Assembly: GCA_003118195.1 (NCBI GenBank)
Contig: BEXV01000758.1
Location: forward strand, 116,960-142,065
DNA: 25,106 nucleotides
From: Hemicentrotus pulcherrimus
Taxonomy: Eukaryota > Echinodermata > Echinoidea > Camarodonta > Strongylocentrotidae
Reading direction: 5' to 3'
Shown: positions 11,150 to 20,835 of the stretch, piece after piece
Layout: each line of letters opens with the position of its first letter
Position numbering within the stretch: position 1 is the stretch's first letter
Notes under the pieces: generated by a model
Seen by the model: only the letters and a program-made list of their open reading frames with translations
What the model was told of the DNA's origin: nothing
Database searches by the model: none
Program-made: the position numbers and the translations under genes

Positions 11150-11184
11150 GTGGGTTCTTGTATAGCGCTCATGTCAGTCAGTCA
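11150..11184. repeat. possible retroposon edge next to AAT array
   Basis: An AAT-repeat array joined to GTGGGTTCTTGTATAGCGC resembles a junction I recall as recurrent in sea urchin and other marine invertebrate genomes, where ATA/AAT arrays flank a CTTGTATAGCGC-type end. Only this edge is recognised. (CAGT)n follows at 11174-11184. Confidence 0.35.
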
Positions 11185-11191
11185 GATTTGG

Positions 11192-11210
11192 AGACAGACA
11201 GACAGACACA
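11192..11210. repeat. (GACA)n microsatellite
   Basis: Four tandem GACA units. Confidence 0.9.
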
Positions 11211-11340
11211 AAAAGAAAAGACACAGGGGTATGATGACATGCTTAATAAGTTTTGATGACACTATGATGTGATATATCTGACCTTCAATTCACCCTAATA
11301 GCTTCCTGTGTCATATGAAGAGGATTGACCCTATTCCCTT

Positions 11341-11416
11341 GGGGTGGGGTGGGAGGTAGTCAGCAAACAACGAGGGTGGTGTGGGGTGGGGTGGGGCAAG
11401 GTAGGGGCGTTGGGGT
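11341..11416. repeat. G-rich, G-quadruplex-prone tract
   Basis: GGGGTGGGGTGGGAGG at 11341-11356 and GGGTGGTGTGGGGTGGGG within 11374-11396 each offer three or four G-runs with one- to four-base loops on the plus strand. This satisfies the usual sequence pattern for intramolecular G-quadruplexes. Folding in the cell is inferred, not shown. Confidence 0.75.
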
Positions 11417-12653
11417 TCATAGGATAATCACAGCATGATGGATGAAGGAATAAGGCTTCCTGGACCACTGGTATTACAGAAATAAATTGGGTGCCAACCA
11501 TTTGGCAACCATGATAACAGCAATAATGAAAGCATAGGCAAAATGTAAACAAAAAAATTGTAACCAAAAAATCATTAAAAAATTGTAGTTTAAAAAAAAT
11601 GAATTAAAATAATAAGAATTGTTTTAGCATGCCAGCACTTCAAAAATTTGATGTATGATTAACATTTTAACACTGAAGTGCTCACTTATTTCTAGGTAAC
11701 CTATATATTCCATCACTTATTTGCAACGTCACAAAATGTATTACAATGTTTTGCATAAAAATGCTGGTCCACTATTCATATATTTAAAACAAAAAGGAAA
11801 ACCTGATAGAGAAAAAGCGAGGGAAATCCCGCAATTTTTTTACAAATTGTATTTCTAAGTGATTACTGTACCCCTTTAAATGTGTTCGTGAATTTTATTT
11901 TTCTTTCCATTTCCATGTACCTTTGTACCATTCTCTTTCCATACTTCATGAAATAGATTTTATTAGGAAAAAGAAAGGGAGAAAACAAATATTTCAAATA
12001 TCTTTCTAATAACATCAACAGAAATCAATATAGGGGTAGGATGTAAAAATCAATAGAATGGTTTCACGAATCACAGAAGCCTGTCCCTTGCATGAGTGAG
12101 TAATACCTGGTTTGGGATGGGGCAATGGTCTGACAAGCCTTGCAGCTTTGTTGACATAATGCAGCCATCATGTCAAGTTGGAATGCCTTCTCAGGAAGTA
12201 AGAGAGGGCGGGGTAGGTAGGTACTATGCCAAACCAAGATGGCACAACCTCTCCCATCACTTATCACACTCATTAAATCCAAAACGTCCTCTCCATTCTC
12301 TCTCTCTTAATGGTTGCTTTATTTGTTTGTCTCCATTACGTGTTTCAATTAAGAGAGCTTTATAACTCTGACGTTTTAGATGAACTATGATGAGGTAATA
12401 CCTAAATCATATTTTACTACCCAGTCGAATATCATTCCAATTTTCTCCCTAGCAGTTTCTAAGCTTTCTGAACTTATCTTCCTATAGTCCTTGTACAATA
12501 TGTTATATCATCAAGACTTTCTCTTTTAGTATATCACTCCCACCATACTGGTAGTATTTCTTCTGTCATTTGCCTCCCTACAGCTTGCACGTTCACAGGG
12601 GTGCTATTACTCTCTGCTCATCATAGCCCAAGCTCTCACTTTTTGAACCTACA
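11417..12653. other. unique non-coding stretch, no gene seen
   Basis: No recognised exon or repeat. Overlapping open frames on both strands at 12064-12365 (72 minus, 89 plus) have no identifiable domain. Confidence 0.5.
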
Positions 12654-12663
12654 CCCCCCCCCC
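12654..12663. repeat. poly-C run
   Basis: Ten consecutive C. Similar C runs occur at 18239-18250, 22756-22765 and 25090-25101. Confidence 0.9.
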
Positions 12664-12787
12664 TCTCTCCCCACCACAGAATTGTCCCTTGCCCCATTCT
12701 TAACATCCTTGCTCATCTTATAATACCCTTCATCTTCTATATACATCTAATTCATGTATTAAAAAATACTGTCATTTCTTGTTGGTG

Positions 12788-12920
12788 TTCTCTCTCTCTT
12801 TCACCCCATCACCCATCCCCTTCTCTTCCCTCTTCCCGCTCTCCTTTCTCTCCTTCCCTGCCTCTTTCTCCTCTCTAACCCTCTCTCCTCCACTCTATCT
12901 TCTTCCTATCTTCATCCACC
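12788..12920. repeat. polypyrimidine (C/T) tract
   Basis: Nearly all C or T over about 130 bases. The plus-frame protein at 12779-13006 (serine, proline, leucine and phenylalanine only in this part) is a by-product of this composition. Confidence 0.8.
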
Positions 12921-13009
12921 TTTCTGTCGATCCATGGCTCTCATTAGACATCACAAACCATGATCATGAGCGACTCTCCTTAGACATTATCTGCCTTTCA
13001 TCTTAGACG

Positions 13010-13190
13010 GGAGGAATTCCCAGTGGCCCGGCACGGGATTCCTCCTCAAAGCTTAATTCGCTGCCAGGAAAGAGTCCCCGGCGGGTCGGAACGCCGAAGA
13101 TGCCGTCACATTCACCGATGTCATCTGTTCAGGATGTCAAAGTTGTAAGCAGAGGGCAGCACAGGGGCGACGGGCCAGAAAGGGGCTTAC
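13010..13190. other. GC-rich unique block, possible regulatory element
   Basis: One of the most GC-rich unique segments of the window (CCCGGCACGGG, CCCCGGCGGGTCGGAACGCC). Neither strand carries a convincing exon: the minus-strand GTAAGTAAGC at about 13187 looks like a donor, but I could not tie an upstream frame to INO80. Regulatory role is a guess from composition. Confidence 0.22.
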
Positions 13191-13196
13191 TTACGA

Positions 13197-13302
13197 GGAT
13201 TTGCTTAACGACACCGCTAAAGATCAAATATCTCAGACATTGGACAAACTACTGAGAATTTGCTAAACGACACTGCTAAATAGCACAGACTCTGTACAAA
13301 CT
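13197..13302. repeat. diverged tandem duplication, about 58-bp period
   Basis: Copy one begins ATTTGCTTAACGACACCGCT and copy two (from 13258) begins ATTTGCTAAACGACACTGCT. The copies also share AGAC and ACAAACT downstream. Two copies only, with substitutions and small indels. Confidence 0.8.
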
Positions 13303-13761
13303 TTTGTAATATTATAAAGAAAACTGAGTAAAAAATAATAAGATTTTTGGGTACCAAATCAACAAAAATTTGCATTGTTTTCTTTTATTTCTCACAGTTC
13401 ATTTTTTTGCAAGTGAAAATTAATCATGGATACAAACTTTCATTGAAAAGTCTCTAGAAATCGAAAAACTCATACGATGATCAATTTAAACAAACCTCTA
13501 ACAATAATAGAAATTAACACAAACAAACAAATAAACAAACCAATACACTCACAAACAACCATAAGTGAAAATGCACGCCAAAAGAAGGATGGTAGAGGGT
13601 GTAGAAGAAGATTTTAGCATGGAGTTTGGATGAGTAATGGTCTATTATCTAGAGGAATCCATGCCCAGTGGGTGGGTTTCTGAGAAGTAAAGTCTAAACG
13701 GAAAGCGTCTGTCTTCATCTCCCAATTGGATGTGGCAAAAAGACAAACCGCATAACTTAAT
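13303..13761. other. unique non-coding sequence, no gene seen
   Basis: AT-rich, with an AAAC/AAAT-rich patch at about 13518-13540 and no recognised gene. Confidence 0.5.
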
Positions 13762-13919
13762 CTATAATGGTAAATTGTGCATGGTGATTGAAGATAAACT
13801 TCCAATTATTATTTCTAATGTTAGGTTCTTATAATAAATGCATCTATGATGGTAAATTTGGCATGGTGATTGAAGATAACTTTCCAATCATGTTTAACTT
13901 CTTATAATTGATGCATCTA
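13762..13919. repeat. diverged tandem duplication, about 82-bp period
   Basis: Copy one (13762-13843) and copy two (13844-13919) share ATGGTAAATT, GCATGGTGATTGAAGATAA and CTTATAAT, then ATGCATCT. Copy two carries a net deletion in the middle. No other copies were seen in the window. Confidence 0.88.
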
Positions 13920-15758
13920 CAAAGTGATGTGAACATTGAAAATAAAATAACATATTCAGATTGTATCCAGTGTACTATTTTTGTATAGAATAGTAGTTTA
14001 AAAAGAAGAGAAGGAAAAATTAATATCACACCTAAATTACGATCAATCACATGAATACAAATATGCAACATTGACACAAATCAAATCATGTTGTTTAGGC
14101 ATATTATGATCATACTGATAATGCAAACGCAATTTGTGATGTACACAATGTACATAAGAGCATGATATGGGAGACAGTCTGGACTCTAGTAGCAGAGAAG
14201 AGAGGTTGAAAGGGAATACTCTAAAGGTTATCGTCCTGCTAACATGATAGACCAGCAGCTCAGCGCTGCTAGCTAGCTGTCTTGATTGTAATCTCTGATC
14301 TTCTAATAGCTAACATGCTCACACTCTAACGACCAAGATGTCACCTTAATTGCATGCAAATTAAGATCAAGGTCATTGCCTTCTACGAGGAGTTAGCGAC
14401 CAATGCTAACTGGAAACGTCGCTTGCCAATTGTGTGATGCAGCTTCATGGAGAACCACAGAGTTGACTAAATAGTGTTTCTGGTTATAATTTCTTTCATT
14501 ACAAAAGCTTCGGAAAACAGCAAGGTACATCATGGAAGTACAATTGGGTGAACATGCATTCAATAAAGATAAGGAATAATGTCCAGTCATATAGCATGAG
14601 GGGAGATGTACAAATACATGGCATCTACATTGCCAAAACATCTCCCTAATATATTCCCTATTTTAAAGTAGTAAATAGACCTAGGATAACTTAATTGAAC
14701 ACAATTTCAAACATCCATATGAAATTAAGCATTCATTATAGATTCACATATACATAATAGATTGTATCATGCTACTCTCTCAGAAAAAAAAGTATTGAAG
14801 AAGAAAAAAACAAGGTTAGGGAGAATGGCTTAGCATTCTAATTTTCAGCACCGATACTGGAGGCAACCTCAATCCGTATTTGACTGATTTAATTTGTATG
14901 TATTAGACATGGTTGATTATTCCCGACAATCACCATACTCGGTTGGTTGGAACAGAGCTCTCATAATTGCATGACTAATGCCACTAGCTTCACCCCCATA
15001 CCAATCAATCCAACCAACAATCTGAGAGTTATTTAGAATCAAACCACTTCCAACTCCAGGCTAAAAGGCAGACAATGATCTTGACACCCCTTCCAAAACA
15101 AAACCAAATGTGATCAAATTGAATTAATTACCAAAAAGTAACACAGGTTGAGTTGATTTCAAAAGTTTTTCTACTCATTCTAACAATGATTTCCATCTCA
15201 CATCTCCACTAAATTGTCCTATTCATTTATACAAGCAGACTGGCTAAAAGTCAGTCACTTGCAGGTGCTTCTAATGCACTCATATGACATTGGTTAAGAG
15301 CTTGTATGAAGCTACAGACAATAAATCAGAGAGTTATTGTTGATTGGCTGACCACACTGAAGCATATTTGAGATCAGTGGAGCCACTATTAGCACCAGCC
15401 TTGGTGCTGGGGTCTTCTGACATTATTCATAGCCATTTCATGGTTGAGTTTTCATAGAACATTTCAAGGGGAAAATTGAATACAATGAGGTATAAAAGTG
15501 ACAGTCTTCATCTTTCTCAGAATTATGATAACCATTTGATCTCATTAGCACACACAAGTCATATCTAATTAATATACAAGGACACAATATTAACCTGTGA
15601 TGAAATGTCATGCCTCATGGGCAAGGTTAATTACTGAATGGTAGATTCACCACCAGTGCCCCCAACCTTCACTTTATTTGCTAATGAATAGTGTTTCAAT
15701 AATTACAAGTTATACAAGCTCTTCAATTTATATAAACATGAGAATGTACACTAAAATA
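13920..15758. other. unique non-coding stretch downstream of INO80 exons, no terminal exon recognised
   Basis: This is where the next INO80 coding exon would be expected if its intron were short. Minus-strand acceptors with open frames were looked for. The best candidate (about 15420 downward, KTPAPRLVLIVAP) lacks a polypyrimidine tract and family similarity, and coincides with a hairpin. A perfect stem AGCACCA/TGGTGCT lies at 15391-15408. Confidence 0.4.
14346..14364. promoter_or_regulatory. near-palindromic octamer (POU-type) site
   Basis: TTAATTGCATGCAAATTAA is palindromic except for a one-base shift at its centre. It contains the octamer ATGCAAAT (14354-14361) on the plus strand and ATGCAAT on the minus strand. 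POU-homeodomain proteins bind ATGCAAAT. Whether this copy is bound is unknown. Confidence 0.3.
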
Positions 15759-15782
15759 GAAGAGAGAGAGAGAGAGAGAGAG
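15759..15782. repeat. (AG)n microsatellite
   Basis: Twelve AG units followed by an A run and purine-rich sequence to about 15830, roughly 180 bp downstream of the third INO80 exon on its strand. Confidence 0.95.
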
Positions 15783-15964
15783 AAAAAAAAAGAAAGACAG
15801 AAAGAGGGGAAGGAAAATGGAGGGAGTGAGTGAGATTGGGAGAATCAAAGGTGAGGATGATTGGAAATGTATGTTAGAAATAGGAACAAAATGGGAAAAT
15901 GAAAAGATGATGCAAGCTGGAAATACAAAAACAAACTTCATATTTTTGTTAAAGTTGTACTTAC

Positions 15965-16081
15965 CACACTGACTGGACTAGGAGCAGCAGAATCCACACT
16001 CAGAATAGAATCATCTCCATCAAGAGACACGTTAGCAGTGTCAGATATGACCTCTGTCTTGACCTTCTTCCCACCTTCCTT
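15965..16081 (-). CDS. INO80: INO80 chromatin-remodelling ATPase, internal exon (third of three), DGDDS..SVDSA motif
   Basis: The exon encodes exactly 39 codons in phase 0 at both ends. It starts KEGGKKVKTEV and finishes DGDDSILSVDSAAPSPVSV. The acidic/serine block closely resembles the DGDDSFISVDSAMPSP block of vertebrate INO80, which follows the basic linker there too. Upstream is a TTTCTAG acceptor and downstream a strong GTAAGTACAA donor, so at least one further coding exon is expected at lower coordinates. Without splicing at this donor the frame would run only eight more codons (VSTTLTKI) to a TGA. The vertebrate protein continues for roughly 200 more residues of low-complexity Ser/Ala/Gly/Arg-rich tail, which evolves fast. 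I could not find its counterpart in the 15.9 kb below. Confidence 0.92.
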
Positions 16082-16124
16082 CTAGAAACGGAAGGGGAAA
16101 AAAGCAATGAGACAAAAATAGACA

Positions 16125-16262
16125 TAAAGATTGAGGCATTGATGGGGTTCATTTGGAGAGTTAAAGAAAGAGGGAAGGATGGAAATGAGGGAGAGAGATA
16201 GGTAGGAAAAGAGAGTGATGGAGGGAGGGAGAGAGAGAAGGAGTCTATCATGAGAGACACAG
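16125..16262. repeat. purine-rich (GA) low-complexity tract in INO80 intron
   Basis: Strongly purine-rich on the plus strand (hence pyrimidine-rich on the coding strand). It lies in the 334-bp intron between the second and third exons seen. It may contribute to the polypyrimidine content upstream of the third exon's acceptor. Confidence 0.6.
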
Positions 16263-16415
16263 AACAAAGAGAAAGTTGTGCAATTTTGTTCGCTTACAAT
16301 CCTAAAACTCTGTATCAACTTGGCAAGTTACTAGGAATGCTAGCAATTTGGCATGTCACAAAGAAATATTCAATCGATTTCTAATTGCAATTTGCATGTT
16401 TGTATGAAGACTTAC

Positions 16416-16507
16416 CACACTTTCTCCATCTTTATCTCTCTTGCGTTTTCTTTCTTTGCCTTGAGGTCTGTCATCTGGGCTCTTCTTCTCAGATTGCTTC
16501 ATCCGAA
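16416..16507 (-). CDS. INO80: INO80 chromatin-remodelling ATPase, internal exon (second of three), basic linker
   Basis: This exon supplies two bases plus 30 codons, reading RMKQSEKK, then GKERKRKRDKDGESV. It follows the LKPKEVVSLLLDD exon in frame. It corresponds to the highly charged linker after the helicase domain, where vertebrate INO80 also has a KERKRKR-like basic run. The basic cluster could serve as a nuclear localisation signal or DNA contact; that is inference. Acceptor is CTATTCCAG after a pyrimidine-rich stretch (plus-strand poly-A at 16521-16530), and donor is GTAAGT. The exon ends in phase 0, so the next exon begins with a complete codon. Charge and Lys/Glu/Asp content are high and the sequence is probably disordered, so on its own it would not identify the gene. 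Its position between two recognisable exons does. Confidence 0.9.
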
Positions 16508-16750
16508 CTGGAATAGAATGAAAAAAAAAACTACATTATAGCAAGCCTTTGGGTGAAGTGGTTAGCAAAGTCATTCCGTATTCATTACACACTGAATTGT
16601 GGTATTCACTGAGATAATCTTTTCAAGCTTAACATAGCCCTCAAATAAAGTGTGAGAGCCCATAGTCAGATGATAGGCTAATAGGCACATTCAAATATAT
16701 TCATATCAAGAAAACTACTAGGCGACCATCTTAATCTAAATCTGACTTAC

Positions 16751-16853
16751 ACTTCATTTCAATGTCCTCATCATCAAGAAGAAGTGAGACAACTTCTTTG
16801 GGTTTGAGTTGCTCCAACTTGAAGTGGCCACCAGATATCACCATCCTCTGGAT
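16751..16853 (-). CDS. INO80: INO80 chromatin-remodelling ATPase, internal exon (first of three in window)
   Basis: This internal exon encodes 34 residues plus one base: IQRMVISGGHFK, then LKPKEVVSLLLDDEDIEMK. These match, from memory of the family, the stretch of INO80 directly after the second helicase lobe (IQRMVISGG.FK and LKPKEVVSLLLDD in vertebrates). INO80 is the Snf2-type ATPase of the nuclear INO80 complex, which slides nucleosomes and acts on H2A.Z nucleosomes in transcription, replication and repair. On the minus strand the exon is preceded by ATTCCAG (acceptor) and followed by GTAAGTCAGA (donor), leaving one base of phase. That base plus TT from the next exon completes a Phe codon, so the frame is kept across the 243-bp intron. 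The preceding exon, expected to encode the end of the helicase lobe, was not found in the 8.2 kb above. The exon is partial gene sequence, not a broken gene. Confidence 0.93.
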
Positions 16854-17164
16854 CTGGAATGATAAAATGTTTACAAAAACATTTATTTGATAGTCTGTAT
16901 TCTAACCCCTTTTAATGACTTTGCAGTTATTCTATTCACAACCTAACTCTAAGCAGGAGTAACTTGTATCAATCAATACAGGAAATCTGTTTGCCTGTAT
17001 TGCACATGACACCGTATCAAATTAAAGCAGAAGTAACAGTTAAACTTTTGATGTTTTCAATATGGTGTACTTTTCAAATCTTTGTAAGATGTAGCATGGT
17101 CAAGTATCAAATGGTCACCCAAAGCCAATCCATATATCGATACAAGAGAACGGTAGAGCACATA

Positions 17165-17187
17165 AGAGAGAGAGAGAGAGAGAGAGA
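17165..17187. repeat. (AG)n microsatellite
   Basis: About eleven AG units, inside the inferred large intron upstream of the first INO80 exon seen. Confidence 0.95.
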
Positions 17188-17454
17188 AAAAAGACACACA
17201 GACAGGGAGAAAAATTGAGTGCCATGTGTTTTCATTTGATATCAACATCTGAAACAGGGTGACATAACTAAGCATGTCCTCTGCCTAATCATTGAATAAT
17301 TTTTAGCAAAACGTCATTTGCAGGGAAGGCAAACTGAACTCACAGTTAGCAACAAGTTGATACTGCTACGCAACAAAATATTTTCTACACCTCTAGCTGA
17401 TTATCACATCAGCTTTGGCATTCTAAAATTGGAAGGCTGATCCAAATCAAAATG

Positions 17455-17665
17455 GGAGACCCTCCCACTTAACACTCCCGCCCAGTCCCACATGTGAAAA
17501 GGCTTTTAATCAATTGGATTTCCTCTCATCCCCCGTTCATCGCCAGCCCCAGACTCGACCCCAAAAATGCAGAAAAGCGGACAAATTTGAGGCTCGCGCC
17601 ACAACGCTGTCATCGGTAATCTACAGTGACGCGTTCCCCCCTCACACCATTCTGGAACCCATCCA
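17455..17665. other. GC-richer unique intronic block, possible regulatory element
   Basis: It contrasts with AT-rich flanks: CCCTCCCACTTAACACTCCC, GGCTTTTAATCAATTGGATT, GAGGCTCGCGCCACAACG. There is no splice-framed exon matching INO80. The composition and non-repetitive character would fit a conserved element, but this is untested. Confidence 0.22.
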
Positions 17666-17943
17666 TGAGTTTGCTATTTTTTACTCAATCATATTTACCT
17701 TCTGACTGGCAAGCTTTGAGTTTGTAACTAAGCCAAGTTGAAAGTGTGTGATTAAAAACATCATGACTGTGTCTATAGAGTCCCCTGGATAAGGTCAATA
17801 CACTTTTTAATGTCTTCCAATACATTACTATGTTTTGAATCACCAAACTTACTACTATAAAAGGCCAGCAATGATTTTCACACCTCACTGCTTTTAATAC
17901 TGCCAATTCATTATTAAGAAATATAGCTTCAGAAGGCACTAGA

Positions 17944-18006
17944 TTTTTTTCTTTTTTCTTTTTCTTTTTTCTTTTTTTTTTTTTGGGGGGGGGGAGGGGG
18001 CGGGGG
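17944..18006. repeat. poly-T/poly-G boundary tract
   Basis: A T-rich tract (17944-17984, C-interrupted) switches abruptly to G runs (17985-18006) with single A and C breaks. On the minus strand it reads C-rich then A-rich. Low-complexity; a decayed poly-A tail is possible but no element body was identified. Confidence 0.8.
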
Positions 18007-20640
18007 CTTATGACCATGACTTACAAAACAAAAAAGAAGACTTCCTGCCCCAAAGCATTATTATTATTTTTTCAACAAGATTTTACATGCAGGGCAGTAC
18101 TTAACAAGTGCTCATTTTCTTAATATTTTAAATAAACATTAAAGTGACTATTTACTTTAAATAGGGGATATTATGTTCTGTCACTTTTCTTCATGAGCTC
18201 TAAAGCATCAACAGTATGGTAATATAATATTATAGGGCCTCCCCCCCCCCTTCACTTTTTTCTTTTGTCATAATCCTAACTTCTGGTTCACACTGTCAAT
18301 TTAGGATTTACAATGATGAAATAAAAAACATCACTCCTAATTTGAGTATGATCCCATGTAGAATCCACACATTGTGAGAGACGGCCCTATGATGTATCTA
18401 TGGGAGACGGGATACTGTCTGTGGTCACTGCTCATGACTATGAGTGCATGACAAAGCAATGACAAGGAAACCCTAGGAGTCAAGGGAACGGTCATCATAG
18501 AATTCACCTTCAGTGCTATTCTCTATTTAACCCCCTGACTACCGAATTCTTTCTTTCCAATAGACCTAAAACAAGAATCACCTGAGTATGGTGCAAAACG
18601 GGTTAACCCTGATGCATGTAGGCTTTAAAGAGAGCTAATTGTCTATCATTCTAACAGTCTATCAAGTTCAGAATAAATCTAGAGAAGCTTACCCTACATA
18701 TGTCAAAATGCAAGTTGTAAGACAAACCCTTCTTGACTCTTGTCTCTAATTCCCTTTCACTATCCCTTCACTCAGTTTATCAGCCTAAAAGACATTTTGT
18801 CTTCAGTACACTGTTCAAAATCCTGTGTATTTTTCACACTCACCTTCCTTATATTTTCAGAATGATAAAGAAACTAGAAAGGGATGATGGTTATCTCGTT
18901 TACATAATCTGCCCCTCTACAAGTTATTTTTCTGTGGATAAATTGTATTTACAAGAATTTGTCAATTTCTTTCCCTTCTCAAATATTGCTTATTGATAGT
19001 GGGTAGTCTCTTCATTCCCAGGACAGAAAAAGAGAAGTGACAGATGACAAATGATGAGATCTCATCTCATTCTTGATCTCTACTCAACCAGTGAAGAGTG
19101 GATGTATCACAGTAGGAGGTTAGTTTTTAAAGCTAATCATTCCAGCACTCCTCCAGGCATCACCATGTTTACCAGGCTCAAAAGCTCGCTCATTGATGAA
19201 GTCCAACATCCATCCCGTTCCCTTTTGCACCTTTCTCCTATCGCCCTGCGGTCCTTTCCAACGGTCAAATTGCTACCGCTTCTTTGATCTCTAGCTATCC
19301 CGGCTCGCGTCGTCATCGACCTGGTCGGCTTCTGGTGACCCCTGAACTTGTGTTGTTTCAGAAAACAATGTGACTTCTCTTCTCCAGAGTGGAGGATTAC
19401 CAATCTTCTGCCATACTGCCACTCATCTACGACACATCTCAACAAAATATTCTCAAGATGATGGCTCCACTCCCAAATCAACACCTTCTCTACAACACAT
19501 TTTTTTCCTTGACCCCTATAGCGAAGACGTGATTGTCATTTATAGGTACATTCTAGAATTATTTTCTTAAGTAAATAGATAAACTATAATTGGTAAGAGA
19601 GTAAGGAAGGCAGCCTAGGGACATCTCTTGCCTCTTGTTTCGCTTTCCATTTTTTCATAGAATTTCATAACATATCTTGAAAGTGCTTTGCCACTTCCTC
19701 ACTTACTTGTGACTTCAAGTGGATACCCTTTCAGCCATTTCTTTAAAGGAATTGTGGGACTTTCTAATGAGCAGTATTGATATATAAGTACAAAACTTAC
19801 CATTCAAATGGTAAAAATTGATTTTATTTATTTTTGCCAAATATACAAAGCATCACATACAGAGAGAAAGACAGTATATTACTGGAGGGGGAAAATGAAC
19901 TGGATTGAATTTTTTTTTTTAATGAAGACTGTGAAGACATTAAAAAGAATGCTTGAGACTGAAAGAATGATAACTTCCTAACTTTTAAACAAAGTCTACT
20001 GCACATTGTCCACAAAAACAGACAAAACCAATTAGATGATTCATTTGGATAGCAATGAGAAAGCTTGATAGTGTTGGAGTAAGGCTCATTCTACAGATTT
20101 CCATCGACTGTTAGCCACAAGCCAAGCTGACCTGTCATAATTGCCATCTACTCTAAAAACCGTCATTAATCACAAGATATTTAGGTCATCCTTGATTCAG
20201 CACATAACTGATCAAAGTTTTGAACAGGCACGACAAGTTTAACCTAATACGGACATAGTGAGTAAGCTCTTCTAATAATAAATAAAAAGAGGGAATTCCT
20301 CATCCTGGAGATGGCGCCCATGTAAATTGTTGGAGAGACATCACGTTTAACAGAAAGTGCTAATGCTATACCCTGTATCTCATTCTTCAAATGATTCCCC
20401 CTTTTCTATCTAAAATCTATATTTCTTTAAGACCATCTTCATCAGTTCTTATGATCTATTCCATCCAAGCATCAGTGTCACAAATATAAATAGAATAATT
20501 GTTTTTAACTTTGAACCAAGGTTCTAGCCTTTTTGTAAATATTATGTTAAATAATTCTTTTCTTTTATTTAGTGTAAAATACCAAAGCTTTGTATTTAAT
20601 CACAAAACAAGCTTGTAGCTTAAGTTAAGTATGTATTCAT
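18007..20640. other. intronic unique stretch, no gene seen
   Basis: No INO80 helicase exon or other gene is recognised. A 115-codon minus frame at 19137-19484 overlies a GC-richer block (about 19140-19330). It has no domain I recognise and is overlapped by plus frames of 78 and 66 codons. Confidence 0.5.
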
Positions 20641-20835
20641 AGTTATTCATATTTATTCATTACATTCTCATTCATTGCTGTGATACTTTTGTGTGTTAGT
20701 GGTACCAGACATGATTAGCATTGAATGCTATTTTCTGGTCCCATTTATCCTTTCAATGTTAACCATTCACATTTGACTGTTATATTGATGTACTTTTGTT
20801 TGGATAATAAACTTCAAACTCAAACTCAACTCACA
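20641..20835 (+). mobile_element. possible 3' end of a retroposon
   Basis: The stretch ends TTTGTTTGGATAATAAACTT and then in a short direct repeat (CAAACT/CAAACTCAA, 20815-20830). An AATAAA-like signal followed by a tandem-repeat tail is typical of several invertebrate non-LTR elements and their derived sequences. A stem ACCAGA/TCTGGT flanks 20703-20739. No coding remnant is visible upstream, so the start is arbitrary. Confidence 0.3.

Noticed and set aside
10798..11172. 124-codon minus-strand open frame with IIIII, SLSLSL and IYIYIY runs
   Set aside because: It is a translation of the AAT, AG and AT microsatellites.
15340..15422. Possible next INO80 exon on the minus strand (KTPAPRLVLIVAP)
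   Set aside because: Phase would fit, but there is no polypyrimidine tract before the AG, no family similarity, and the segment is dominated by a hairpin.
19137..19484. 115-codon minus-strand open frame
   Set aside because: No match to INO80 or any domain that I recognise, and plus-strand frames overlap it. GC-richer composition explains the openness.
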